A stretch of 64,000 bases of DNA from Nostoc sp. 'Peltigera membranacea cyanobiont' 210A (GCF_002246015.1 NZ_NOLJ01000001.1:101127-165126); one strand, 5' to 3'; counted from the first letter of the stretch, positions 41,775 to 51,052 are shown. Notes: generated by a model from the sequence alone, not told the origin. Made by a program: numbers and translations.

Positions 41775-43460
41775 TCATGGTAAAGTTTCATGACAAGTTT
41801 TGGCACGAGTAAAAAATAAATGCATCTGCCATACTAGCCAAGATCCAACTCGCCAAGCTGCCATTGACAGGGGGGTTGTAGATGAATGTGGGGGTATGTC
41901 TAATATATTTTGGTTATAATGTAACCATTTAACTGGTAGATGTCCCATCGGTGTCGTCGGGGATAATTTAAAAGTTAGTTGGTCGTAATTTAACCAATTT
42001 CCCTCTTTTCGCCAACCCAGGCGATCGCCAAGTCTTTTTTCTGTTTCATAATCTATTTGACCGCCTATTTCGTTCCAAATACTTTGCTGAACACTAAAAC
42101 CAAAATAACCATGACTGTATTGTTGCCAAAGTCGATCGATTTTATGAAAAGCTTCACATGAAAAGTTAAGAATATCTTCTTTGTAAACTTCATTCCAATC
42201 ATTCTTACCCATGACTTCTAGCATTAACTTAGCTGTTTCAATATCAGCTTCTTGCCACTTATACTGTGTAAGGAGGTTTTGCAATTTACTGTAATCAATA
42301 TTCCAATTACTTTTAAATTCTGTAGCCAACTCAATATCAATATTAGGTTGTTCCGTCAATTCTGTTTTCTCTATAAAAAGTTGAGAATAATCAGAAACAA
42401 TATCTGTTTCTTCTATCCCTAGCACTTTCTTTTGAGCAACCAGTTGAGTAGACATATAATTAGATATTAAGTAAATCGCTTGATTTAAAGTTATCTCATC
42501 TTTACTAAAATTAAAGTCATGAACCTGTAAATCTAATAATTTTGACTGAAAAAAAGCATCTTGCAGTCTACCTTTTTTATCATAACTTGCCACTAATAAA
42601 TTCAGGATGTCATGAGACATAGTAATAGTATCTTGTATCGTTAATAAATTAGCTTGAGAACTTAGAGTACTACTTGCTAAATTTTGAATTTCTCCTACAA
42701 TTGCATAAAAATCTGCATCTACTTTTACTACATCATCTATTAAAGATTGAAACGGACTAAAGTAATCTTGTAGAGACTTTTCTAGATTAATTGCTGTTTC
42801 AGCTATTTTTGCGATTTCTTGACGAATTTTTGTAGCTCTGACTTGGTATTCATAAATTTCTTGATACACCTCTATATCTTTAAGTATTTTCTGAATAGCT
42901 TGCTTTTGATTTTTGGTATCTTCCGCTAAATTTTTAATTCCTTCACTGAGTAGTTTTACTTTTTCTAATATTAAAAAGTTAGTATTACTTAATAGCAAAA
43001 TAGATTTTAAATTTTCTTCTTCTTCCCATTTCAGATTATCAATTATTTGAGGATTTGTATAATTTTTTATCTCTAGCTTATTTCTTTCTTCATTTACTTT
43101 TCTAATTTCATCATATTTTTGATTAAACAAATTTTTCCAGTCATCTATAAATTTTAATAAAAAATTTTGATAACTATTTTTATAATTTTCTAAAAAATCA
43201 AGAAGTTGAGTATAATCTCTAATTAATAATTTAACCTCTGCTAAAGTTTCTCCTTGATTAATTTGTTTTTTCCATTTGATTATTCCCCAAAAATAAGAAT
43301 AATATTTAGTACCTTCTTTTATTAAGCTTTGACATTTTCTAATTTTTCTTTGAACTTTTTTTAATTTTGGATTTTTTAAAGTAGGAAATTTGTAATGTGT
43401 TTCATAAATCGTAATAGATTCATAAGTAACTAATTGTTTTTGCTTTCTAGTTAGCATCAC
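41775..43460 (-). CDS. Coiled-coil protein with C-terminal GUN4 domain
   Basis: A 561-residue protein. Residues 1-330 are helical and charged, with long coiled-coil stretches (for example KNLAEDTKNQKQAIQKILKD). Residues about 395-535 form a GUN4 domain: DYSKLQNLLTQYKWQEADIETAKLMLEVM, then FSCEAFHKIDRLWQQYSHGYFGFSVQQSIW and RLGDRLGWRKEGNWLNYDQL. GUN4 binds porphyrins; stand-alone Gun4 activates Mg-chelatase, while fused forms are accessory proteins of unknown role. It starts 25 bases after the ABC exporter gene on the same strand, so cotranscription is likely. No membrane segment is evident. Confidence 0.82.
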   Translation of the reverse strand: MMLTRKQKQLVTYESITIYETHYKFPTLKNPKLKKVQRKIRKCQSLIKEGTKYYSYFWGIIKWKKQINQGETLAEVKLLIRDYTQLLDFLENYKNSYQNFLLKFIDDWKNLFNQKYDEIRKVNEERNKLEIKNYTNPQIIDNLKWEEEENLKSILLLSNTNFLILEKVKLLSEGIKNLAEDTKNQKQAIQKILKDIEVYQEIYEYQVRATKIRQEIAKIAETAINLEKSLQDYFSPFQSLIDDVVKVDADFYAIVGEIQNLASSTLSSQANLLTIQDTITMSHDILNLLVASYDKKGRLQDAFFQSKLLDLQVHDFNFSKDEITLNQAIYLISNYMSTQLVAQKKVLGIEETDIVSDYSQLFIEKTELTEQPNIDIELATEFKSNWNIDYSKLQNLLTQYKWQEADIETAKLMLEVMGKNDWNEVYKEDILNFSCEAFHKIDRLWQQYSHGYFGFSVQQSIWNEIGGQIDYETEKRLGDRLGWRKEGNWLNYDQLTFKLSPTTPMGHLPVKWLHYNQNILDIPPHSSTTPLSMAAWRVGSWLVWQMHLFFTRAKTCHETLP

Positions 43461-43485
43461 TTATTTTGAAATATACAAATAGTTA

Positions 43486-45588
43486 CTAAACTCTTACCCA
43501 TTTCAATACATTCGGGTTTTTATTATAGCGGTAGGTTACACCATCCTTAGTAGTCACAGACTTTTCTTGACTAGCCTTGCTTCTAATCGTAGTAATAGAA
43601 TAGTCTGTTAATGTCTGAAGCTCTTTATGAGAAAGTCCTATAATTGTGGCGTAGACGCTTTGCGGTGAGGGAGTCGCAGTCTTGGCGGTTCCCGTCGATT
43701 GCGAACTCTCGAACCCGAAGGGCTTGTCGTTAGACATCGCTGCTGATTCTGGTTTCATTTTGAGTTCATTTTTAGGGTAAATATCTATCGTAATTTGCTC
43801 CTTTTCAACTGGTTTAATAACAATCCCTTTTTGCAATTGATAATCTGGCATAGAAACAAGTTGCCAATTAGATCCTTGTGAAAGTTCTAACACCCATTGA
43901 TGATAATTAAATAAGCTTTCTCTATGTCCAACACTGATAAAAGTTGTTTTCGTTGATTGTAACTGTTGATATAAATTACCTTCGTTATTTAAATCTAAAG
44001 CACTCGTTGCTTCATCTAAGATAGTGAAACTAGGATGTGTAATTAATAGCCGTGCAAAAGCGAGGCGTTGTTGTTCTCCTAAAGACAATATATTTTCCCA
44101 AGGAACTTCTGTATCAAAGCCATCGACACGGGTAAGTAAGTGTTGCAAGTTAACTTGTTGCAAAATATGTTCAAGTTCGCGATCGCTCATTTTCCTGTCT
44201 GTGTGAGGATAGAGCAACTGTTCGCGCAAAGTCCCTAAAATGATATAAGGCCGTTGGGGTAAGAATAATACTTCTTTTAGGGGAGGACGCACTAGACGCC
44301 CAGTCCCCGCATTCCACAAACCAGCGATCGCTCTCAACAAAGAACTTTTGCCCCTACCACTAGAGCCAACAATCAATAACCCTTCACCTGGCTCAACAGC
44401 AAATGACAAATTTTCAACAATTACCTGTTCATAATTTGGTGTTTGTAAAGTGACATTTTCAAAAGCTAAACGTTCTTCTTCTAGAATTTGAATAGTACTG
44501 GCGTTCTCTGGTTGTTCACTAGCAGCCTGTAGCGCATCTGAAAACTCTGCTAAACGCTTTACATAGCTAGAAAATCTTCCTGAAATTCCAAACTCAGATA
44601 TTAGTTCTCCTAGAGCATTAGAAAACATAAAGCAAGCAAAACTAGCTTGGTTTATTTGTCCATAATCAATTTGATCTTGAAGAAATAAAGGTGTAAGAAT
44701 AAACATTGAGAATACGCTAATGGCAGACTGATATGCTCTACCAAAAGCGTCTTGTCCCCTCTCTAAATTCAGCCTGCGTTCAGCAGTTTTTAAAACATTA
44801 TTAAATCGGCGCTGAATTATATTTAATTCTTCATCTTCCCCCTGAAAAAAAGCAATTGATTCAGCGTGATTACGAACATGAGTTAAGCAATATGCAAAAT
44901 CTGCTTTAAATGCAAGTTCTTCTTGGTTAATTTTATTTATTGATTGATTCAAATAAACAGCTATTAAATTACCTATAATTGTATAAATAACTAAATAAAT
45001 TGCAATTTGTGAAGAAACTATCCAAAGAATTATCAAAGAACTTCCCATTTCTAAAGATTTTTCTAGTAAAGAAGATGAGAATCTCAAGCCAATACTAGTA
45101 ATAGGTTCTATTTCTTGGGATAAGCGTTGATCTGGATTATCTATATCAGATTTAAAATTGATTTTATAATAAGCTTGATTGCTTAAATATTTTTCTAAAA
45201 CATGAATATTTAGCCATTTATACCAGTCAAGAATTATTTTTTTTCTAACATATCTTAAAAGAGTTACTAACAAGACCATTCCGACAATAATGAGACTGGA
45301 CAGCCATAAAGTACTATTATATTTATCAAGGTCTTTCTGTTCAATAACGATATCAATTACATAGCGATTCCAGTAACTATTTGCAGCATTTGCACCGACA
45401 ATTACGACTATTAATAATATTAAGGAAATGAGCATTACCCATGAGCGAATCACATCTGAAAATGCTCTTCCTTCTGCTTTTGTTGGATACCAATAAGGCC
45501 CGGCAACTACTTTCACATCCTGCCAAAATTGAATCAAGGCTGAAAAAGGATTTGTTGTATTTTGCTCACGCACAGATGGAGTTTGCAT
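43486..45588 (-). CDS. SbmA/YddA-type ABC exporter, likely graspetide transporter
   Basis: A 700-residue half transporter with fused membrane and ATPase domains. The membrane part (about 40-340, six helices) carries the ABC_membrane_2 motif YYKINFKSDIDNPDQRLSQEI. The ATPase has Walker A GSSGRGKSSLLRAIAGLW (about 408-425), the signature LSLGEQQRLAFARLL, Walker B FTILDEATSALD and the H-loop SVGHRESL. The C-terminal 110 residues are extra and hold an in-frame repeat insertion (43646-43743) and a small domain ending KNPNVLKWVRV. Microviridin loci include an ABC transporter (MdnE), so this is a natural candidate, but four genes and two hairpins separate it from mdnA. Confidence 0.88.
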   Translation of the reverse strand: MQTPSVREQNTTNPFSALIQFWQDVKVVAGPYWYPTKAEGRAFSDVIRSWVMLISLILLIVVIVGANAANSYWNRYVIDIVIEQKDLDKYNSTLWLSSLIIVGMVLLVTLLRYVRKKIILDWYKWLNIHVLEKYLSNQAYYKINFKSDIDNPDQRLSQEIEPITSIGLRFSSSLLEKSLEMGSSLIILWIVSSQIAIYLVIYTIIGNLIAVYLNQSINKINQEELAFKADFAYCLTHVRNHAESIAFFQGEDEELNIIQRRFNNVLKTAERRLNLERGQDAFGRAYQSAISVFSMFILTPLFLQDQIDYGQINQASFACFMFSNALGELISEFGISGRFSSYVKRLAEFSDALQAASEQPENASTIQILEEERLAFENVTLQTPNYEQVIVENLSFAVEPGEGLLIVGSSGRGKSSLLRAIAGLWNAGTGRLVRPPLKEVLFLPQRPYIILGTLREQLLYPHTDRKMSDRELEHILQQVNLQHLLTRVDGFDTEVPWENILSLGEQQRLAFARLLITHPSFTILDEATSALDLNNEGNLYQQLQSTKTTFISVGHRESLFNYHQWVLELSQGSNWQLVSMPDYQLQKGIVIKPVEKEQITIDIYPKNELKMKPESAAMSNDKPFGFESSQSTGTAKTATPSPQSVYATIIGLSHKELQTLTDYSITTIRSKASQEKSVTTKDGVTYRYNKNPNVLKWVRV
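43646..43743. repeat. In-frame repeat inside the ABC exporter gene
   Basis: The DNA contains GGCGGTTCCCGTCGATTGCG (43684-43703), nearly identical on the opposite strand in tnpB of element B, with flanking CGTAGACGC and GTTAGACATCGC parts of the dispersed repeat. It adds about 32 codons (AAMSNDKPFGFESSQSTGT and more) to the C-terminal extension. Confidence 0.65.
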
Positions 45589-45630
45589 ATTCTAAAAATG
45601 TAGCCGTTACTAATTACACTAGGAATTTTG

Positions 45631-45670
45631 AAATGACCTTTGAGAATTAAGTTAGACTCAAAGGCCATTT
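45631..45670 (-). terminator. Hairpin between ABC exporter and upstream gene
   Basis: AAATGACCTTTGAG pairs with CTCAAAGGCCATTT (one mismatch) with a short T-run after it on either strand. On the minus strand it may attenuate or end transcription from the small membrane protein gene, so the ABC gene may have its own promoter. Confidence 0.65.
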
Positions 45671-45741
45671 TTCCTTTTAGATAGCGAACAAGTCGGCACC
45701 GCAAGGGCGCACTGACTCCTTTTAACTTCCGCCTTGCGGTA

Positions 45742-46146
45742 CTAGATTAATGGTTCCTCATCAACAATTTCGACTGTTCTCGGAAAAGGACCTTGGTCAG
45801 GCTCAGTAACGACTACTGGGCTAATATGATGTTTCAGTTTGAGTTTTAACTCATCTGAAATGGGCAATTCTTGAATTTCTTTGAGAAGAAATCTGACAGA
45901 TTCAGTTTTGCTACGTTCTGTATAGACGAGCTTGAGAATGTTTTCAATTCCAAATGCCGCTATATATTCCCCTAGAACGGCTACTAGCCCAAGCAAGCCT
46001 AAACCTCCTAAGAGGCCTAAAGGCCCGCCCAGCGTTGAAAGCATAGCGACAACGGCGGCGACATTACCCCCTGCTGCACCCGTTGCTATGACGAAAATTA
46101 TGCCAGGAAGGCCTAAACCAGATATTTTTTTGACGAGTTCATCCAT
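45742..46146 (-). CDS. Small Gly/Ala-rich membrane protein (134 aa)
   Basis: A 134-residue protein. Residues 8-70 are very hydrophobic and glycine-rich (GLPGIIFVIATGAAGGNVAA, then LSTLGGPLGLLGGLGLLGLVAVLG), enough for two or three membrane helices packed by GxxxG motifs. The C-terminal 60 residues are charged and cytosolic-looking (RFLLKEIQELPISDELKLKLKHHI). The composition resembles pore-forming peptides and holins, but homology is not established. It lies between patatin and ABC genes in the minus-strand series and is bracketed by two strong hairpins, so it may form its own transcription unit. Confidence 0.6.
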   Translation of the reverse strand: MDELVKKISGLGLPGIIFVIATGAAGGNVAAVVAMLSTLGGPLGLLGGLGLLGLVAVLGEYIAAFGIENILKLVYTERSKTESVRFLLKEIQELPISDELKLKLKHHISPVVVTEPDQGPFPRTVEIVDEEPLI

Positions 46147-46227
46147 TGTACTTACCTACAATCCTTATAAAGTGAAAACATGACTACGAGAGTCATTATT
46201 AATTTCTTTTGTGAAGAAATTAATAAT

Positions 46228-46265
46228 CTTACATCTTGCACTAGTTAGTTGGTGCAAGATGTAAG
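46228..46265 (-). terminator. Perfect hairpin downstream of the patatin gene
   Basis: CTTACATCTTGCAC pairs perfectly over 14 bases with GTGCAAGATGTAAG around a 10-base loop. It starts 10 bases after the patatin stop codon on the minus strand and is followed by an AT-rich tail. Confidence 0.75.
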
Positions 46266-46274
46266 AAATCTGAT

Positions 46275-48554
46275 TTAGCCCAACAAAAGACTACACAGTT
46301 CATCGATTTCTTGACTTTTGTTAGATATTAATCGATGGGCTATAGCTTGTAGCTGACGAGTATTTTGGAGTTTGGTATTATCTATTTCTTCTAGTTCACT
46401 ATCTAACAAGGTTTGAAAGCGATAATAAAAACTTTTAGCTTCTTTATCACTAGGTTCAAACACCTGTTCTAATTCTCCAGCTACCACTTCACTACTACCG
46501 TCAAACATAATATTTAAAAGCGGTCTTCCCCATTGCAAGAGTCCCCAATTTTTGACTTCTTTATAAGGGTAGACACTCGTCAGCGAACCTGTACCTAAAG
46601 AAACTACTAAAATATCTTCTGTATTCAGGACTTTTTGGCCTTTTCGTTTACTACTAATTTGTGCTTCTAAAATAGCTAAATGGGCTGGATTATTAGCAAA
46701 TACTCCCCCATCGATTAAAGTATAGGCGATGCCGCTATTGTGGGGGTTTACAACCCGATGAGGAGCAAAATAAGTCGGAGTGGCACTAGTTGCCAATGCC
46801 GCATCTAGGAGCGAAAAACCGCCACATAACTTCTGAAAATTCTTAGATTCTATTTGCTGTTTTTCTAGTTTGTTTGTAAAAAATATCGGAATTCGCTGCT
46901 CGATATCGTAACTCGTTACAAAAACTTCTTTGAGATTATTTTCTATAAGGGCGTTACCAAAATATTGCCTGAAAATTTCTTCTTTGCTTTCGGAAGGATA
47001 TTTTGGCTGGAGAAATATATCCTCTAACGGGCCAAGTAGTCTTTCAAACAACGGCTCATAAAATATTTCTACCCCATACTCAATAAATAACTGTAGGAGA
47101 TCCTCAGCAGTGTATTCAGCTACTGGCAAGTTATCAGATACATCAGAACTTAATCGGGGTTTAGTTAGTCCAAGTGCTAAAATTCCGCCGCTGGAAGTGC
47201 CAGTAATTAAATCAAACAAACTGAATATAGGCTTTTGTGTCCGCCTTTCAATTTCTGATAGGAGTAATGCCGGAATAATGCCCCGAATACCGCCTCCATC
47301 AATGGAAAGTATTTTATATTTGGGACGGGCTTTTGTATTCATGGTTTCTGGCGATTCCTCCTGAGTTAATACTTGTGCTTGTTGGATATTGACGGGATCT
47401 TCAGTTTGGTTTGTTTTGGTTTCCTCGTAATGTGGACTGAGAGCGATCGCAGTTGGAATAATCTCGGATTCTTCGCTGTTTATTTCTGTCTGTTGAATTT
47501 CCTTTGGTTGTTTTTCGTCGACGCTTACTAACGGCGATTCCTCCTGAGTTAATACTTGTGCTTGTTGGATATTGACGGGATCTTCAGTTTGGTCTGTTTT
47601 GGTTTCCTCGTCATGTGGTTCGAGAGCGATCGCAGTTGGAATAATCTCGGATTCTTCGCTGTTTATTTCTGTCTGTTGAATTTCCTTTGGTTGGTTTTCG
47701 TCGTCGCTTACTAACGATACCGTTGCTGCTAATAAACTTGTGGTTAGTGGTGAGATATTTTCTTCAGGAATAACTGCTGTCTCAGTTTGGATCTCTTCTT
47801 GAATATCTTCTTGATTGGATAATTCTGCTGCAAATGGAACTGGATTTGATGATTGTGTTGCAAATGGAATTTCTGCTAAAGTCCAAATAGGATTACCACG
47901 AAAATTTCCTTGATAGGACTTTCCCTTTTGGTTTTTGACAGTTGTACCTTGCCCTTCGTCTAATTTCCAGTAAGCCACTAATCCTGATTCATCTCCGACT
48001 ATTAGCCCACAACGATGAGTCTGGATTTGTGCTTGAGTACAAGGATAATTCCAAACACTAATGTTTGCTAATTGTCCTTTGAAATAGACCTGTTTGTGTA
48101 AAGTTGCTCCCAGAGTTATAGAACTTGTTGCTTTGTTTAAAGATGAACCTCTAAGAGAATCGTTGTATTCACGATCGTCAAGGTATACGGCTAGTTGACC
48201 ACTATTAAAAACAATAGCAAAAAAGTGCCATTGTTCTATAGTTAATTCTCCTTGCCCAAAGGTTTTGATACCCTTGCTAACAGTTTCATCAATGTAGATA
48301 TCTAGGCTTCCTGCTTCACTGATGCCGAATTCAAAATTATCGCTATATCTCTCGGAAGAACGGGCAAAAAATACATTGCGCGTCCCGTAACTAGTGGCTT
48401 TATTTGTTAGTTCGTATGGATTTACCCATCCTGAAACCGTAAAAGCTGAACTCCCTTGAGCAAAAACGCCGCCAATATCGTTTCTGCCAAAATCTATATA
48501 ATCATTTACCCCATCAAATGTTAAAACTGTTTGTGTATTTACTAGATTGATCAC
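46275..48554 (-). CDS. LamG-patatin fusion phospholipase
   Basis: A 759-residue protein. The first 230 residues are a LamG/concanavalin-like domain (FDGVNDYIDFG, then VSGWVNPYE, AYWKLDEGQGTTVKNQKGKS). A Glu/Gln/Thr-rich linker follows (about 240-410) with two near-identical 66-residue copies. The C-terminal patatin domain (about 415-640) has the oxyanion motif DGGGIRG, the nucleophile in GTSSGG and the catalytic Asp in DGGVFANNPA, so an active Ser-Asp acyl hydrolase is expected. It has no signal peptide. Its place within the mdn series is unexplained; a lipase accessory or effector is possible but unproven. Confidence 0.88.
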   Translation of the reverse strand: MINLVNTQTVLTFDGVNDYIDFGRNDIGGVFAQGSSAFTVSGWVNPYELTNKATSYGTRNVFFARSSERYSDNFEFGISEAGSLDIYIDETVSKGIKTFGQGELTIEQWHFFAIVFNSGQLAVYLDDREYNDSLRGSSLNKATSSITLGATLHKQVYFKGQLANISVWNYPCTQAQIQTHRCGLIVGDESGLVAYWKLDEGQGTTVKNQKGKSYQGNFRGNPIWTLAEIPFATQSSNPVPFAAELSNQEDIQEEIQTETAVIPEENISPLTTSLLAATVSLVSDDENQPKEIQQTEINSEESEIIPTAIALEPHDEETKTDQTEDPVNIQQAQVLTQEESPLVSVDEKQPKEIQQTEINSEESEIIPTAIALSPHYEETKTNQTEDPVNIQQAQVLTQEESPETMNTKARPKYKILSIDGGGIRGIIPALLLSEIERRTQKPIFSLFDLITGTSSGGILALGLTKPRLSSDVSDNLPVAEYTAEDLLQLFIEYGVEIFYEPLFERLLGPLEDIFLQPKYPSESKEEIFRQYFGNALIENNLKEVFVTSYDIEQRIPIFFTNKLEKQQIESKNFQKLCGGFSLLDAALATSATPTYFAPHRVVNPHNSGIAYTLIDGGVFANNPAHLAILEAQISSKRKGQKVLNTEDILVVSLGTGSLTSVYPYKEVKNWGLLQWGRPLLNIMFDGSSEVVAGELEQVFEPSDKEAKSFYYRFQTLLDSELEEIDNTKLQNTRQLQAIAHRLISNKSQEIDELCSLLLG

Positions 48555-48686
48555 AAGAATTTAATCTCCAAATTTCAATAATTTCGTAATTTTAAATAAG
48601 GAATTTAATATTAATAAACTTAATAGTGAAATCTCACTAACACCTTTCAAAATAGAAGACAATAAAAATATACAAGGCTCAATTCC
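48555..48686. other. Intergenic region between mdnC and patatin gene
   Basis: About 130 AT-rich bases on the minus-strand path between mdnC and the patatin gene. No terminator is apparent, so read-through from mdnC is possible. Confidence 0.4.
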
Positions 48687-49664
48687 CTAATTTTTATTAG
48701 TCAGTAATACTTCTGCGATCGCCTGCGAAATGGGGTAGTGTGGTGAATATATCTCCATCCAAAAAAATTCCCCAACTGGGTTAACTTCGAGGAATACATG
48801 GCGACCATCGGGGGTGACAATAATATCAATTGCTCCATAGTTTAAGCCAAAGTAAGCCATCAGTTTGAGCAGTTTTTTCTCAATATCTTCTGGCAAGTCG
48901 TAGGGTTGCCAATTTTTAACTAAGGCTCTCCCCTCTTTGCGCCAGTCGTAAGTAGATCCTGACAAGCTTTGGGAATCTACTGCGGCAGTAAATACGCGAT
49001 GCCCGACAATAGTTGTCCGCAATTCCAGCGCCTTGGGCACATTTTCTTGAAAGGTCATCGGACAAAAACGCAGTCCTTCCATATTCTCCAGATCATCATT
49101 TGTAACTGGAGTGGTAAACACAACGTTTTCTCGCCCCTGCCGATCGTAAATAGCAAAGGAAGAAAGCATCTTGGTAACTATACCTTGCTGACACTCTTGA
49201 GCAAATTGTTTGACTGTTTCTGGATTGTTTGAAGTCAGAGTGCGTGGAGTTATAAGACCAACTTCTCGTGCAACTTGCAATTGTAGTTGCTTATTATTAG
49301 CCCGATCCACATTGGACATTTTATCAAAGTGGAATCCCTGAAGGCTGGCAATCATACCCCTGACTGTGGCGCGACATTCGTTAATTGACGCATCTCTGTA
49401 TTGCTTGTCCATTGAGTCGGGGATTTTTTCTCCGTAGCGCATCCGCCGATACCAAACTGAGGATACCTCGCTCAAATCTAGTTTCTGTTCGCTATCAGTA
49501 ATAATTACCCGTTCAGTATCGCCAGAGTAAATATCTAGCTTGACTTCGGTGGGATATCTGTCTGTGTCAAACCTAAATGCTTTTTCTCCTCTAGCCTCAA
49601 TTTCTTTGATGACTAGAGGAATGCTTTCGTTATCTTTGCTAAACGTGACTATTAATACAGTCAT
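48687..49664 (-). CDS. mdnC: MdnC-type ATP-grasp ligase (microviridin ester former)
   Basis: MdnC installs the two ester bonds of microviridins from the side chains of the precursor core, using ATP. The 325-residue protein matches the family throughout: MTVLIVTFSKDNESIPLVI, FRFDTDRYPTEVKLDIYSGD, VSSVWYRRMRYG, the ATP-grasp core with NKQLQLQVAREVGLITPRTL, and the metal-binding C-terminus NYGAIDIIVTPDGRHVFLEVNPVGEFFW. The WYRRM and precursor-binding segments are intact. It lies after mdnB on the minus strand, separated by about 110 bases of repeat DNA. Naming follows the established pattern that MdnC begins MTVLIVTFS and MdnB begins near VVLLITHSGDFF. Confidence 0.95.
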   Translation of the reverse strand: MTVLIVTFSKDNESIPLVIKEIEARGEKAFRFDTDRYPTEVKLDIYSGDTERVIITDSEQKLDLSEVSSVWYRRMRYGEKIPDSMDKQYRDASINECRATVRGMIASLQGFHFDKMSNVDRANNKQLQLQVAREVGLITPRTLTSNNPETVKQFAQECQQGIVTKMLSSFAIYDRQGRENVVFTTPVTNDDLENMEGLRFCPMTFQENVPKALELRTTIVGHRVFTAAVDSQSLSGSTYDWRKEGRALVKNWQPYDLPEDIEKKLLKLMAYFGLNYGAIDIIVTPDGRHVFLEVNPVGEFFWMEIYSPHYPISQAIAEVLLTNKN

Positions 49665-49773
49665 AATTGAGTTGCGCCTAAGATACCCTACAGTAATTGA
49701 CTTTCTTAATTACGAATTACGTTAGCGCAGCGTTAGCGACGCAGGAGCGTCATTACGAATTACGAATTACGAA
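49665..49773. repeat. ATTACGAATTACG repeat between mdnB and mdnC
   Basis: Six or so copies of ATTACGA with interspersed GTTAGCGCAGCG and GGGGCGTAGCCC parts. It extends into the mdnB 3' end, where it supplies the last eight codons and the stop. Copies also lie near 745 and 38320. Confidence 0.75.
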
Positions 49774-50787
49774 TTACGTTAGCGTAGCGGGGCGTAGCCC
49801 ATTACGAGTTGGTACAAGAGCATCTGCGATCGCACTTGCAATCGGTAAGTGTAGATCCTTTTCTAGCATTCCCCACTCCCCCACAGGGTTGATTTCCAAA
49901 AAGACGTATTCCCCTGATGGTGTGACGATGAAATCTAACGCTCCAAACAACAGCCCAAATTTTCCCATAAAGGCTTTGAGACGGCTAACTACTTCATCAG
50001 GAAGCTGGTGATGTTGCCATGTGCCAACCTCAACACCAGGTTTACGCCAATCAACTTTGGCTGCTGCATACACATCTGCATTTAGCGCCCCTACAAATAC
50101 ATTACCATTCACATACACCACCCGTAATTCCTGTTGTTTTGGAATTTGCTCTTGAAAAACCATTGGGCAATAGCGCAGTGACTCGGCATCTTGTAAGTCT
50201 TCTTCTTTCACGATGCTGGTGTACAGAAAAAACGAAGAGTTAGCTTCCATACTCTGGGAAAGAGCAGTTAAGAGCTTGCTCACCATTTTGCCCTTAACTT
50301 GCCCGAAAAACTCTCGTGCTGCTTGGGCTTTGTTGGTAACAAGAGTCTGGGGAATAACAAAACCTACTTCAGACGCAATCCGTAGTTGACGCAGCTTGTT
50401 ACTTGCATAATCTATCCGCTCTAAATTATCTACCCACGTAGCTCCCTTGAGACTGTCCCAAAAACCATCTAAAGTTGCTTGTGATTCTCTAACGCAAGCT
50501 TCTCGGAACTTTGGCGCTAATTCTTGACTCAGTTTTGGTTCCCAAATACGGCGCATCCATACAGCTTGCACCTGCTCTGTGCTGATAGAGTGATTGTTAC
50601 ATTCTATAGTGTGGTAACTTTTAGACTTATCAAAATGTGCTGTTAATTGCACTTCTAGAGGAAATTTATCAGTATCTAGACGAAATGGTTGCACCCCTTT
50701 TTTTGCTAAGGCTTCTGCCACTCTATCTATAGTGAAGAAATCACCACTGTGTGTAATTAATAAAACAACATCACGAGACAGGTGCAT
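49774..50787 (-). CDS. mdnB: MdnB-type ATP-grasp ligase (microviridin amide former)
   Basis: MdnB makes the lactam between the core lysine and an acidic side chain after MdnC has acted. The 337-residue protein has the MdnB hallmarks: VVLLITHSGDFFTIDRVAEAL, PFRLDTDKFPLEVQL, VQAVWMRRIWEP, the ATP-grasp SNKLRQLRIASEVGFVIPQTL, and FGALDFIVTPSGEYVFLEINPVGEWG. The C-terminal tail (NGLRPATLT) is encoded by a dispersed repeat and is not part of the family. It starts about 265 bases after the mdnA stop codon on the same strand. The catalytic domain appears complete. Confidence 0.95.
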   Translation of the reverse strand: MHLSRDVVLLITHSGDFFTIDRVAEALAKKGVQPFRLDTDKFPLEVQLTAHFDKSKSYHTIECNNHSISTEQVQAVWMRRIWEPKLSQELAPKFREACVRESQATLDGFWDSLKGATWVDNLERIDYASNKLRQLRIASEVGFVIPQTLVTNKAQAAREFFGQVKGKMVSKLLTALSQSMEANSSFFLYTSIVKEEDLQDAESLRYCPMVFQEQIPKQQELRVVYVNGNVFVGALNADVYAAAKVDWRKPGVEVGTWQHHQLPDEVVSRLKAFMGKFGLLFGALDFIVTPSGEYVFLEINPVGEWGMLEKDLHLPIASAIADALVPTRNGLRPATLT

Positions 50788-51052
50788 AAATATTTTTTAT
50801 CATAATTTTAGGAGGAAGCTATTAAATATTAGCAAAGAAATTGCTTTCGATACCCAAAAATCTTTGAAGAATTTAGGGGACTAGAAAAAGCAATCACCTC
50901 CATCTTTGGAAAAGGGAATATGAAAGCGATCGCGTCTCTAAGAATAGTTTCCAGTTATTTGATAACTGCTACTCTATTAAATTATGATGAAGCCAATTAC
51001 AACGTATCTTCCCGATTAGAAAGGTACTTTCATACGTAGAAGACTAAATAAA

